The notes beneath the pieces are model-generated. The model was not told the origin of the DNA, did not search any database, and worked only from the letters and a program-made list of their open reading frames with translations. The position numbers and the translations under genes were made by a program. Shown piece after piece: positions 1 to 8,744 of a DNA stretch of 64,000 nucleotides. The first letter of the stretch is position 1. Every line of letters starts with the position of its first letter. Source of the DNA: Salinispora arenicola (lineage in GTDB: Bacteria > Actinomycetota > Actinomycetes > Mycobacteriales > Micromonosporaceae); NCBI RefSeq assembly GCF_006716065.1, contig NZ_VFOL01000001.1, positions 4,588,001 through 4,652,000 on the forward strand, in the 5' to 3' direction.

Positions 1-2302
1 CGGTGGCCGCTGGGGCCATCAGCGGGGAGTGGAAGGCGTGCGCGACGGCCAGGCGGGTGCAGCCGAACCCGGCCAGCGAGGCTCGGTCGAACACCTCGGC
101 GACGGCGTCGTCGGTACCGGCGACCACGGTCTGTCGTGGGCCGTTGTAGCCAGCGATGACGGCGGCGGTGCCGACCAGCAACGCCGCCGTCTCGTCCGGC
201 CCGGCGGTGACCCCGAGCATCGCGCCACGGGGAGCCCGCCCGGCCATGATCCCGCCCCGGGCGGCAACGAGGCTCCGCAACTCGTCCTGGTCGAAACATC
301 CCGCCCAGTGCAGGGCGGTCAGCTCGCCCAGGCTGTGCCCGACGGTCACGACCGCGTCGATTCCGAGCGCGCCCAGGGCCCGTAGCCCACCCAGGGAACC
401 GGCGACGACCCGCGGCTGGGCCGAGGCCGTCGAGGTACCGTCGTCGGCTGGCAGCGTGCCAACGGCCCGCCAGATGTCCTCCACCTCGGAGAATCGCCGA
501 CGCAACGCGCCTCCGCCCGAACCGGCGCCGGTTCCCTGGCCGGGGAAGAGGAAGCCGATCCGGAGGGGTCGGCGGGCATGACCGACGAAGACCCCGCGCG
601 CCGGGTCCACCAGTGTCCCCGGGCCGTCCGGCGGAAGCGCCCCGGCCGCGACGGCGAGGGACGTCGCCGCCTGTTGCGGGGACCGGGCGACGACCGCCGC
701 CCGGCAGGCTCGGCCGTGCTGCGCCTGGTGCAGACTGGCGGCCAGGTCGCCCAACTCGGCGAAGGCCAGCCCGGTCACGAGCGGTCGCAGCTCGGTGAGC
801 CGTTCCCGCAGCGCGTCTGGTGTGTCGGCGTCGACCAGCAACAACTCGGCGTCCTGCACAGACCGGGCCAGGTCGATGGTCCGCCGGTCCAGGGTTCGGC
901 GGCGGCGCCGGGGAGGGCCGTCGACGACCAGGTGGGTGTTGATGCCGCCGAACCCCATGGCAGTCACGCCGGCGCGCTGCGCGGCGCGGTCCGGCCAGAC
1001 CTCCGCCCGTCGCACGACGCGCAGCACCGGCCGTTCGCCACCGAGTTCCGGATGCGGCTCCACGCACCCGACGGTCGGCGGAATGACCTGATGTCGCACC
1101 GCCAGGACCGCCTTGATCAGGCCGGCCACCCCGGCTGCGGCCTTGGTGTGCCCGATCATCCCCTTGATCGTGCCGATGGCGGCCCGGTCGGCGTCCGGAT
1201 CCGCCGCACGCCGTTCGGCGCTCAACGCCCTCAGTTCGGTGGCGTCGCCGATCGCGGTGCCGGTGCCGTGCCCTTCGAACAACGGCACGGTGTCCACGCC
1301 GAAGCCAGCCCGCCGGTACGCCCGCCGCAGGGCCAGCCGATAACCGATCACCTCGGGCCGGGTGATACCGCCCCGCCCATCGGAGGAGACCCCCCAGCCC
1401 GCGATCGTGGCGTAGATGCGGCGGCCCTGCGCGAGCGCGTCCCGCTCTCGCATCAGCACCACCATGCCGCACCCCTCGCCGGGCCAGAACCCGTTGGAAC
1501 GCCGGTCGTAGACCCGCATGTCGTCGCTGGCGAGCGCACCGGTGCGGGCGAACCCGACCATCTCGAACGGGTCGATCGACAGGTCAACCCCGCCGGCAAC
1601 CGCCACATCCACATCCAGATCGGACAGACTGCGGCAGGCGGTCACCACCGACAGCAGGGAGGAGGCGCAGGCCGCGTCCACGGTGTATCCACCACCACGC
1701 AGGTCGAAATGATTGCAGATCCGCCCGGCGATGGTGTTCGACAGGCCGCCGGCCAGGCTGTCCTCGGTGACCTCCGGAAACGGAGACTTGTAGGACAGCT
1801 CCAGGTCGGCCAGGAAGGCGGCCACCCGGTCGTCGTCCCATCCCTGCCCCCCGAGCGCGGCGCCGACCACCCGACGCACGTACGGCCACCGCAGCCGCAG
1901 CACCCCGGCACGGGTGAACTCACCGGTGAGGGTGTTACCGACGACGACGGCTGTACTTTCCCGGGGCAGTGCGTCACCGGCCGGGAAACCGGCGTCGGCC
2001 AGTGCCTGCGCGGCCATGTCCAGCGCCAGCCAGTGGGTCAGATCGGTGGCGCGGTAGGTGCGACCCGTGACCTGGTAAGCGACCCGGTCGAACTCGTACC
2101 CCTCGATGACAGCCGCGTTGGCGGCGTAGTAGCGATCCGGACTGGCCGGATCGGCCGACCAGTAGTCCGCGGCCCGCATTCGCTGGTCGGGCAGCCGGCG
2201 GAAGGCACGCCGGCCGGCGAGGACGTTCTCCCACAGCTGCCCCGGATTGGCGGCGTCGGGGAAGCGGCAGGCCAGTCCGACGACGGCGATGCGGCTACTC
2301 AT
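1..2302 (-). CDS. Enediyne iterative type I polyketide synthase (PKSE), N-terminal part: KS and part of AT
   Basis: This is the first ~767 residues of the multidomain PKS that builds the linear polyene precursor of the enediyne core. The N terminus (MSSRIAVVGLACRFPDA) opens a ketosynthase domain with the nucleophile motif DAACASS near residue 211 and the two histidine motifs EGHGTGTAIGD and IGHTKAAAG. An acyltransferase begins around residue 560 and carries GHSLGE near residue 657. The stretch after the N terminus (WENVLAGRRAFRRLP, then LTHWLALDMAAQALADAG) is characteristic of PKSE rather than modular PKS. The remaining ACP, KR, DH and phosphopantetheinyl transferase domains expected from the family lie beyond the left edge. 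The ATG at 2302 overlaps the stop of the upstream membrane-protein gene by four bases (ATGA), so it is probably translated by coupling. It is the last visible gene of the E3-E4-E5-E cassette. Family assignment is firm; whether the product is 9- or 10-membered cannot be read from this fragment. Confidence 0.93.
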   Translation of the reverse strand, partial: MSSRIAVVGLACRFPDAANPGQLWENVLAGRRAFRRLPDQRMRAADYWSADPASPDRYYAANAAVIEGYEFDRVAYQVTGRTYRATDLTHWLALDMAAQALADAGFPAGDALPRESTAVVVGNTLTGEFTRAGVLRLRWPYVRRVVGAALGGQGWDDDRVAAFLADLELSYKSPFPEVTEDSLAGGLSNTIAGRICNHFDLRGGGYTVDAACASSLLSVVTACRSLSDLDVDVAVAGGVDLSIDPFEMVGFARTGALASDDMRVYDRRSNGFWPGEGCGMVVLMRERDALAQGRRIYATIAGWGVSSDGRGGITRPEVIGYRLALRRAYRRAGFGVDTVPLFEGHGTGTAIGDATELRALSAERRAADPDADRAAIGTIKGMIGHTKAAAGVAGLIKAVLAVRHQVIPPTVGCVEPHPELGGERPVLRVVRRAEVWPDRAAQRAGVTAMGFGGINTHLVVDGPPRRRRRTLDRRTIDLARSVQDAELLLVDADTPDALRERLTELRPLVTGLAFAELGDLAASLHQAQHGRACRAAVVARSPQQAATSLAVAAGALPPDGPGTLVDPARGVFVGHARRPLRIGFLFPGQGTGAGSGGGALRRRFSEVEDIWRAVGTLPADDGTSTASAQPRVVAGSLGGLRALGALGIDAVVTVGHSLGELTALHWAGCFDQDELRSLVAARGGIMAGRAPRGAMLGVTAGPDETAALLVGTAAVIAGYNGPRQTVVAGTDDAVAEVFDRASLAGFGCTRLAVAHAFHSPLMAPAAT

Positions 2303-3261
2303 GCCCGCACCACCTGGGGTGCCACGGCAGCCGGCACCGCACCGGCTGGGACCGCGGGCGTCGCGGGTGCGGTCGGCTGGCCCGACCCGACGACCCGCAC
2401 CGCGTGCAGCGACCACAGGAAGCCACCCCGGATCAGACAGACGATGGCGGTGGCGAAGAACAGTCCATAGACGATGGACGCGCCGGTCAGTAGCCCGTAG
2501 ACCAGGGCCACGCCGCCACCGAAGGCGAACTGGGGCAGGGGGCGGGACGGCGTGGTGCCCGGGTCAGTGATCATGTAGTTGGTGAACAGCACGAACGCCA
2601 CCCCGGTCATGGCAGCCAGGGCCGGCAGGATCGCGGTGTCCAGCACGATTCCCCGGACAACCGCCTGGACGACAAAGATGCCGAGCCAACCCGTGATCAG
2701 CCACATCCGATCGGTGAGTCGGGCGTTGAGCATGGTGCCGAAAACGACGATCACCAGCGGTACGATCCAGTCGCCGACGCCCTCGAGGTGCTCGGTGAAC
2801 TGGTACGGCGGGGCGATGGACAGCCACGGGAACAGCAGCAGCGCCACCGTGATACCGAAGTTCGACGGATTCATGAAGTGCCGAAGCCGGGCGTTCACCG
2901 GCACCCGGAACAGCCACTTGGCGCTGATCGCCGCCGCCACCGCGAAGAGCATCACCGGCAGCCGGTCGTTGACGTACAGCAGCATGTTCACGGCGAGGGC
3001 GGTGATGTGCGCCGGATAGAGGAACTCGACGAGTCCGCGGATCCCGCTACCGCGGAACCGGGGTGGGCGGTGCACCGCCCACGCCTCCACGGCCTCCAAT
3101 CCCAGTTCCACGGCGTATCCCGTGGCGAGGGCGAACAACGGCCAGGCCCAAGCCTGCTCGAACCCGAGCAGGGTGTACCCGAAGATGTTGAGGATGGTGA
3201 TGGAGATGGCGAACCTTCGCAACGCGGTGATCCGCGGATCCTTCGTCGCCTTCCGCCTCAT
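2299..3261 (-). CDS. Enediyne cassette protein E5 (UnbU-like integral membrane protein)
   Basis: A 320-residue polytopic membrane protein with roughly eight hydrophobic segments. It shows the UnbU/E5 signatures HFMNPSNFGITVAL and TDPGTTPSRP, which resemble the RnfD/NqrB fold of redox-driven membrane subunits. E5 is conserved beside PKSE in enediyne clusters, but its biochemical role has not been established. The reading frame is open far upstream, but the ATG at 3261 overlaps the E4 stop codon as ATGA and gives the family-typical N terminus MRRKATKDPRITALRRF, so I take it as the start. The last ~25 residues are an Ala/Pro-rich tail of low complexity. It is co-transcribed between E4 and PKSE. 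Confidence 0.9.
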   Translation of the reverse strand: MRRKATKDPRITALRRFAISITILNIFGYTLLGFEQAWAWPLFALATGYAVELGLEAVEAWAVHRPPRFRGSGIRGLVEFLYPAHITALAVNMLLYVNDRLPVMLFAVAAAISAKWLFRVPVNARLRHFMNPSNFGITVALLLFPWLSIAPPYQFTEHLEGVGDWIVPLVIVVFGTMLNARLTDRMWLITGWLGIFVVQAVVRGIVLDTAILPALAAMTGVAFVLFTNYMITDPGTTPSRPLPQFAFGGGVALVYGLLTGASIVYGLFFATAIVCLIRGGFLWSLHAVRVVGSGQPTAPATPAVPAGAVPAAVAPQVVRA

Positions 3262-5231
3262 CGCGAGACCTCCCGAGCCTGCGAGCCGAGGGTGAGGGTG
3301 TGTCGGCCGGGGGTGAGCCGCAGCATCTGCACCCGCGGGACGCCGCCGCGGTCGCGCCAGCTCAGCTGGACGGTCACCGGGCCCGCGACGTCGCCGAGGC
3401 CGAGCGAGACCTCGTTGCTGCGCCGGCCGGAGTGCCCGCTGCCACCGTCCACCCGGTCGATCAGCACCCGCCCGTCGGCGGTGGACAGCCGTACCTGCGC
3501 GCCGACCACCGGGGATCCCGCCCCGGCGAGCGGGTCGGCGGCCGGCGGCTGCTCGTGCAGTAGCCGCAGCGTGAGGAACGAGCCGGGGTCCGGGCTGTCG
3601 TTGCGGTAGAAGACCGGTTCCTCCCACTGCCGGGCCACGGCGAAGTCGAGGCGACCGTCTCCGTCGGCGTCACCGGTGGCAACACCGCGGCTGGGCACGC
3701 GGTCGGCGAGCCCGAGTTCGACGCTGAGATCCTCGTACCGGCCGTCGCGGCCCCGGACGTGGAAAGCCAGGTGCTGACCGCCGGCGATGTCGTCGCCCTG
3801 CTCGACCCGCGGCCACCACCGGGGGTCGGCCAGCAGGTCGTCGTTGGTGGTAGCCAACTCCTGCAACTGCGCCCACCGGTTGACCTCGCCCCGGACGAAA
3901 CCGGAGGTCTGCACGATGGCTGGCTCGCCACGGTTGGTGAAGTCACCGAACTTCACGTCCCAACTCCAGCCACTCCAGGCCAGGCCGAGCGGGGCGCTAC
4001 GGTCCTCCCACGGTGCCACCCCCCGGCGTAGCTCGGCGCGCAGGTGCGCAAGGTCCTCGGCCTGGTTGACGAAGGCGAGGTTGCTCTCCTGGATGCCGAA
4101 CGACGTGGTGATGTTCCCGACGTACAGGTCGAAGAGGCCATCGCCGTCGAAGTCACCGAAGTCCACGCCCATACCCTTGAACGAGTCGTGGCCGAGCCGC
4201 TTCGACTTGGGGGTGAGCCCGGGCAGTCCCGCACTCTCGACGACACCGAACGCGATCCGGCCGGGTCGTGACCGGTTGTGCAGCAGGCGGTCCGGACCGA
4301 AGTCGTTTGCCACGTACAGCTCCGGCAGAAGGTCACCGTCGAGGTCGGTAGCGCCGGCCGCCAGGGTCCAACCCCGGGACACCGCGGTAGGGAGGACACC
4401 CGGCACCTCGTCGAAGGTGACACTCGGCTGGGCTCCGGTGGAGCCGCCGACCCAGCGCAGCACGTGGTCCGCACCGCCGTTGAGACCGTTGGACATGGAC
4501 TGGTTCATCACCACCCCGCCATGCTGGCCGGGGTCGAGCAACGCGCTGTCCGGGAAGTAGTTGCCGAGGTAGACATCCACATACCCGTCACCGTCGAAGT
4601 CGGCCAGGGTGGCGGCGTTGGTGTTCCACTGGGGCCCGGTGTAGGTGGCACCCGCCGGCACCCGGTCCGGCGTCAACTCGACCGGTCGGTAGGCCCCCCG
4701 GGACAGCCCCGTCGCGTCCGACCGGGCCAGGAAGACCACCGGTGTGCGCCCCCAGAAGTAGACGAGCAGGTCGGTGCGACCGTCGGCGTTGAGGTCGCCC
4801 GGCAGGCAGCCCATCGGAGCGATGTGCGGATTCATCGGCAGCGGCGAGGGGTCCAGGACGAACGGCGAATAGCGGTCTATGCCGGCGACCGGGGCCGGGG
4901 CGACCACGACCTGGTCGATCCGGGGGTCGGTCAGGCACAGGTCGTTGGCGAGGCCGTCGCCGTCCAGGTCGTTCATCGCCACGCCGGCGCCGACCGACGA
5001 GATCCACGCCGCCAGGTGGGCGTACGCGCCGTTCACGCGGCGGATCGACTGCTGCGGCAGGCCACCGGGCATCGGCAGGGACATGGGCGTGAAGCGGTAC
5101 GGTTGGGCCATCGCGCGCCGCTCGTCGGCGTTCGCCTCCGGCAACCGCACCAGCAGGTAGGTGCCGGTGAGCAGCACCAGGGCGACCAGTCCCGCCAGCT
5201 GGCGGCGGATCAGCTTGATGATCGCCGACAA
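3258..5231 (-). CDS. Enediyne cassette protein E4 (FG-GAP/VCBS repeats with ASPIC/UnbV domain)
   Basis: A 657-residue protein with one N-terminal hydrophobic anchor (about residues 10-30) and an extracytoplasmic-looking body. At least five calcium-binding-style repeats are visible: DLDGDGLAND, DLNADGRTD, DFDGDGYVD, DLDGDLLPE, DFDGDGLFD and DADGDGRLD. These FG-GAP/VCBS blades predict a beta-propeller. The C-terminal ~90 residues match the ASPIC/UnbV module (SNEVSLGLGD near the end). E4 is one of the conserved enediyne cassette genes of unknown biochemical role. The start is a TTG at 5231, three bases after the E3 stop, with GAGGTG upstream. No ATG or GTG gives a better N terminus. Confidence 0.9.
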   Translation of the reverse strand: MSAIIKLIRRQLAGLVALVLLTGTYLLVRLPEANADERRAMAQPYRFTPMSLPMPGGLPQQSIRRVNGAYAHLAAWISSVGAGVAMNDLDGDGLANDLCLTDPRIDQVVVAPAPVAGIDRYSPFVLDPSPLPMNPHIAPMGCLPGDLNADGRTDLLVYFWGRTPVVFLARSDATGLSRGAYRPVELTPDRVPAGATYTGPQWNTNAATLADFDGDGYVDVYLGNYFPDSALLDPGQHGGVVMNQSMSNGLNGGADHVLRWVGGSTGAQPSVTFDEVPGVLPTAVSRGWTLAAGATDLDGDLLPELYVANDFGPDRLLHNRSRPGRIAFGVVESAGLPGLTPKSKRLGHDSFKGMGVDFGDFDGDGLFDLYVGNITTSFGIQESNLAFVNQAEDLAHLRAELRRGVAPWEDRSAPLGLAWSGWSWDVKFGDFTNRGEPAIVQTSGFVRGEVNRWAQLQELATTNDDLLADPRWWPRVEQGDDIAGGQHLAFHVRGRDGRYEDLSVELGLADRVPSRGVATGDADGDGRLDFAVARQWEEPVFYRNDSPDPGSFLTLRLLHEQPPAADPLAGAGSPVVGAQVRLSTADGRVLIDRVDGGSGHSGRRSNEVSLGLGDVAGPVTVQLSWRDRGGVPRVQMLRLTPGRHTLTLGSQAREVSR

Positions 5232-5234
5232 GGG

Positions 5235-6203
5235 TCAGCACCTCCCCAACACCGCGAACTGCTCGGCGATGCGCCGCCGCCATGCCTGGTACGCCGGCAC
5301 CGGCCCGTCCGGGTCGAGGCCGGCCAGGGCGGTCCGGGTGACGGCCGCCGCCTGTGCCGGCGTGGCACCACAGAAGACATCGGTGGCCACGCCGGTGCTG
5401 GCCGTGGTCAGACCGGCGCGTTCCCGGGCCTCGGCCCCGAAGGCGCTGCCCTGTGCCATGGCTGGGGCGTACGCGCCGCCGTGCCCGCGGAGCCGCGCCA
5501 GGGCGCCGCGGGTGGCCCCGCCGGCGTATGTGGCGGCGAGCGCGACCCCGCTGTACAGGTCCTCGTGCCGGTTCGTCGGGAAGCGAGCGATGGTGTCGGC
5601 TACCCGGTCCGGTTCGGCACCTGCCACGAACCACAGCGCCCGGCCGACGCCCTGGTCCACGACCCGCCCGGTCCACCGTCCGGTCGGATCGCCCGGCCAG
5701 GGCCCGAAGCGTTCCCGCCGGTGTGTCGGCACGTACCGAGTGGTGTGGAAGTACGCCTGGTGGAACCCGTAGCCGTCCAGGGCGAGCCAACCCAGCAGAG
5801 GGTCGGCGGGCCGGATCGCCGGGCGGCGCCACTGGGGCAGCCGGGCCATCGCCCACCCCACCCCGACGTGGACCAGGTAGACGTGCCGGGCTGCCGGGCC
5901 GGCGAGGAACTGGTCGACACGGCGACCGCCGGCCAGCCCGTCGAGGATCGCGAATCCCATCGCCGCGCCCTCGTAGGCGAACCCGCGCAGGTCCCGCTCG
6001 ACCGTCTCCAGCATCCCCGTGGCCTCGATCGGGTTCCGCGCGCCCATGGCGTGCGCGAAGCCGGTGAGGAACTGGGCTCCCACCGCCTCCAGGTGTTCCC
6101 GGGTCGCCGCGTGCCGGGTCTGGAAGCCGCGCGCGGCAAAGGTGGTCTCCACTATCGACGGCGTCAGGGTGATTTGACGAATCCTTCGCCAACTCAAGAA
6201 CAT
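5235..6203 (-). CDS. Enediyne cassette protein E3 (DUF1702 family)
   Basis: A 322-residue soluble protein of the DUF1702 family (UnbL/E3), found next to enediyne PKS genes. Typical family stretches are seen: GFAHAMGARNPIEA, FAYEGAAMGFAILDGL, HVGVGWAMARLP and DGYGFHQAYFH. The function is not established; comparative work places it among the genes for early core processing. It is the first gene of the minus-strand cassette and starts at an ATG (6203) preceded by GGGGAGTG. A 217-bp divergent promoter region separates it from the AraC-type regulator. Confidence 0.92.
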   Translation of the reverse strand: MFLSWRRIRQITLTPSIVETTFAARGFQTRHAATREHLEAVGAQFLTGFAHAMGARNPIEATGMLETVERDLRGFAYEGAAMGFAILDGLAGGRRVDQFLAGPAARHVYLVHVGVGWAMARLPQWRRPAIRPADPLLGWLALDGYGFHQAYFHTTRYVPTHRRERFGPWPGDPTGRWTGRVVDQGVGRALWFVAGAEPDRVADTIARFPTNRHEDLYSGVALAATYAGGATRGALARLRGHGGAYAPAMAQGSAFGAEARERAGLTTASTGVATDVFCGATPAQAAAVTRTALAGLDPDGPVPAYQAWRRRIAEQFAVLGRC

Positions 6204-6420
6204 TTTGCACTCCCCGGGCAGATGCCGAAGCGCGGTCGCATTCGGCGCGTCGAATTCCTGACTCCATTACGGGGCTCAGTTCGCCGTACCGGTTACAACC
6301 ATGTTTCAGGACGCCCTTGTGAACTACTTCTCCCAGCTTGCTCGGCTGGCTCGGTCAATTGCATTGATCTCACCCCAGCGCCTAATTCAAGAAAAGTTCA
6401 AGGAGGTATAAGCAGACTTC
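6204..6420. promoter_or_regulatory. Divergent promoter region between the enediyne cassette and the AraC regulator
   Basis: This non-coding, locally AT-richer interval separates the minus-strand E3-E4-E5-PKSE operon from the plus-strand regulator/sugar operon. A near-perfect Shine-Dalgarno AGGAGGT lies at 6401-6407, 13 bases before the TTG at 6421. I see no clear palindromic operator, and promoter boxes cannot be called with confidence. Confidence 0.6.
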
Positions 6421-7332
6421 TTGACGGGTGCCCGATCGACCGCACAGGGGGCTCACGTGAATTCGACTCCAGGGGTTAATCGGTACGTGGTGGAGCAGGC
6501 TCGGGAGGCAGCCACGGCACAGGCCATCGACCACATGCGCCGTCATCTGGCGGAGCCACTGCAGCTGGCCGACCTGGCTCGCGTCGTGCCCTTCAGCCCG
6601 TTCCACTTCCACCGGCTGTTCCGGGACGTGACCACGATGACCCCGGCCCGCTTCCTCGCCGCGCTACGGATGGCGGAGGCACGGCGGCTGCTGTTACACA
6701 CGGGCCGAACCGTCACCGCGATCAGCGGTCACGTCGGCTACACCAGCGCCGGCACCTTCACCACCCAGTTCTCCCGACTGGTCGGCACCACGCCGGGACA
6801 CTTCCGTCAGGTGGCACGCCTGCTGGCCGGACACCCCTGTCACGTTCTGGCGGAGCGCCTCCACAGCACCGCCGCGGAGGTCACCCGCCCCCGACTGACC
6901 CTGCACGTGCCGGGCAGCGAGTCCGGTGACCTGGTGTTGGTGAGCTTACGAGGGAAGGGACGGGTCACCGACGCGCCAACCGCCTGGACGGTGGCAGCCG
7001 GCGGTGCGGCCGTTCCGGTGGTGGCCCGGCCCAGCGCCTACCACGCCCAGATCGTGCTGGTACGGGCGGACAGCACGCTGACCGGCGCCCTGGTTGACGA
7101 GGAGCCGGCGAGCTACCTGGTCGGTGCCGCCGAGATCACGCTGACACCGGGCGGTACGGCGGTCGGCCGGGTCGTGGTGGGCCCACCGCGGCCGACCGAC
7201 CCGCCGGCACTGGCCATCGGGCCGGTCGGCCGCGTCATCGAGACGTTCACCCGCCTGTCCGGATCGCCGAGTTGGCGCGAGCCAGAACCGCCGGCCGCCG
7301 GTGCCGCACTCGCCACGACGGCCATCGCGTGA
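6421..7332 (+). CDS. AraC-family transcriptional regulator
   Basis: A DNA-binding regulator with an N-terminal AraC double helix-turn-helix: AIDHMRRHLAEPLQLADLA then FHFHRLFRDVT, and a second motif including GYTSAGTFTTQFSR. It is followed by a ~170-residue C-terminal domain that probably senses a ligand; its strands (SGDLVLVSLRGKG, YHAQIVLVRAD) I cannot assign to a family. HTH-first order is the reverse of classical AraC. The start is uncertain. TTG at 6421 follows the strong AGGAGGT but with 13-base spacing. An in-frame GTG at 6457 follows a GGGGG run. It overlaps the next gene through GTGA, so it is co-translated with UDP-sugar genes and is likely the pathway regulator of the adjacent cluster. 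Confidence 0.85.
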   Translation: MTGARSTAQGAHVNSTPGVNRYVVEQAREAATAQAIDHMRRHLAEPLQLADLARVVPFSPFHFHRLFRDVTTMTPARFLAALRMAEARRLLLHTGRTVTAISGHVGYTSAGTFTTQFSRLVGTTPGHFRQVARLLAGHPCHVLAERLHSTAAEVTRPRLTLHVPGSESGDLVLVSLRGKGRVTDAPTAWTVAAGGAAVPVVARPSAYHAQIVLVRADSTLTGALVDEEPASYLVGAAEITLTPGGTAVGRVVVGPPRPTDPPALAIGPVGRVIETFTRLSGSPSWREPEPPAAGAALATTAIA

Positions 7333-8744
7333 ACCCGGGGCACCGGTGTCCAGACCCCTCGTCAGCCGGACCAGTCGTCCGGGGGCTGGCGGGCGACTCC
7401 GCGGGCCCGAACCCGCCCTGGCGGGTGGTGGTCGCCGGAGCCGGCTACGTCGGCACCTGCCTCGGGGTCGCCCTCGCCGAACGCGGCGCCGAGGTGGTCG
7501 CCGTCGACAGCGACCCGGACACGGTCGAGGACCTGCGCGCGGGCCGCTGCCGGCTACCCGAGCCCGGACTCGCGCCCATGGTGCGGCGGTTGGCCGCCAC
7601 CGGCCGGTTGACGGCGAGCACCTCGTTCGACCCGGTCCAGGTGGCCGACGTGGTGCTGGTGGCGGTCGGCACGCCAATCGACCCGAAGGGTGTGTTGGTC
7701 GCCGATCAGCTCGTCGCGGCATGTCAACAGATCGCCCCGCGGCTGCGCCCCAGGCACCTGGTCATCCTCAAGTCGACGGTCGCGCCCGGCACCACCCGTA
7801 CGCTCGTCGCGCCGCTGTTGGAACGCGGCGGGTTGGTACACGAGCGAGACTTCGGTCTGGCTGTCTGCCCGGAACGGCTGGCCGAGGGGGTGGCGCTGAC
7901 GCAGGTGCGGACGCTGCCGGTGGTGGTGGGGGGCTGTGGCCCGCACAGCGCATCCGCGGCCGAGCGATTCTGGCGGGACGCGCTTGGGGTCGACGTTCGG
8001 CGGGTACCGACGGCCGAGGCGGCCGAGGTGGTGAAGCTGGCCACCAACTGGTGGATCGACGTCAACGTGGCGATCGCCAACGAGCTGGCCCGGTACTGCG
8101 CGGTGCTCGACGTCGACGTCCTGGACGTGATCGACGCGGCGAACACGCTGCCCAAGGGGACCAGCAGGGTGAACCTGCTGGTGCCCGGAGTCGGCGTCGG
8201 CGGATCCTGCCTGACCAAGGACCCGTGGATGGCATGGCGGGACGGCCGGGACCGGGGGGTGCGGCTCCGTACCGTCGAGACCGCTCGGGCGGTCAACGAC
8301 GACATGCCCGGTCACGTCGCCTCCGTCATCGTCGACGAGCTGCTGGGGCTGGGACGGGGCCCGACGGACAGCCCGATCGCGGTACTGGGAGCGGCCTTCA
8401 AGAGCGACACCGGCGACGTGCGTAACACACCGGTCCGCGACGTGGTGGTGGCGCTACGGGAGAACGGGTTCCCGGTCCGGGTCTTCGACCCACTCGCCGA
8501 TCCGGCCGCGCTCCTCGACCGCTTCGGCATCCCACCGGCGGCCAGCCTGGACGAGGCGGTACGCGGCGCGGGCTGCCTGGCCTTCCTAGCCGGGCACCGG
8601 GAGTTCCAGCGACTCGACTTCGCCGCGCTCGCCGAGCTGGTGGATGTGCCCTGCCTGGTCTTCGACGGCCTCCTGCACCTGCCTCCGGCGCGTGTCCGCG
8701 AGCTACACCAGCTCGGCTTCGCCTACCGCGGGATCGGACGGTGA
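7329..8744 (+). CDS. UDP-glucose 6-dehydrogenase (nucleotide-sugar dehydrogenase)
   Basis: This NAD-dependent enzyme would oxidise UDP-glucose to UDP-glucuronate in two steps. It has a Rossmann start (VVVAGAGYVGTCLGV) and the catalytic cysteine motif GGSCLTKD with Cys at about residue 294. The C-terminal UDP-binding part includes AFKSDTGDVRNTP. The start is GTG at 7329, overlapping the regulator stop as GTGA, which gives 471 residues. The first ~35 residues form an unusual Pro/Gly-rich extension compared with typical ~430-450-residue relatives. It overlaps the next gene by GTGA. Together the two genes convert UDP-glucose to a UDP-pentose. Calicheamicin-type clusters use such a pair for their aminopentose, so this supports a glycosylated enediyne product. 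Confidence 0.92.
   Translation: MNPGHRCPDPSSAGPVVRGLAGDSAGPNPPWRVVVAGAGYVGTCLGVALAERGAEVVAVDSDPDTVEDLRAGRCRLPEPGLAPMVRRLAATGRLTASTSFDPVQVADVVLVAVGTPIDPKGVLVADQLVAACQQIAPRLRPRHLVILKSTVAPGTTRTLVAPLLERGGLVHERDFGLAVCPERLAEGVALTQVRTLPVVVGGCGPHSASAAERFWRDALGVDVRRVPTAEAAEVVKLATNWWIDVNVAIANELARYCAVLDVDVLDVIDAANTLPKGTSRVNLLVPGVGVGGSCLTKDPWMAWRDGRDRGVRLRTVETARAVNDDMPGHVASVIVDELLGLGRGPTDSPIAVLGAAFKSDTGDVRNTPVRDVVVALRENGFPVRVFDPLADPAALLDRFGIPPAASLDEAVRGAGCLAFLAGHREFQRLDFAALAELVDVPCLVFDGLLHLPPARVRELHQLGFAYRGIGR

Noticed and set aside
578..2470. 630-codon plus-strand frame
   Set aside because: Antisense shadow of the PKSE and E5 genes; low-complexity Gly/Arg/Pro/Val composition and no family motif, whereas the minus strand encodes clear KS and AT motifs.
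4278..6479. 733-codon plus-strand frame
   Set aside because: Antisense to E4 and E3, which carry VCBS repeats and DUF1702 signatures; no ribosome site or motif on the plus strand.
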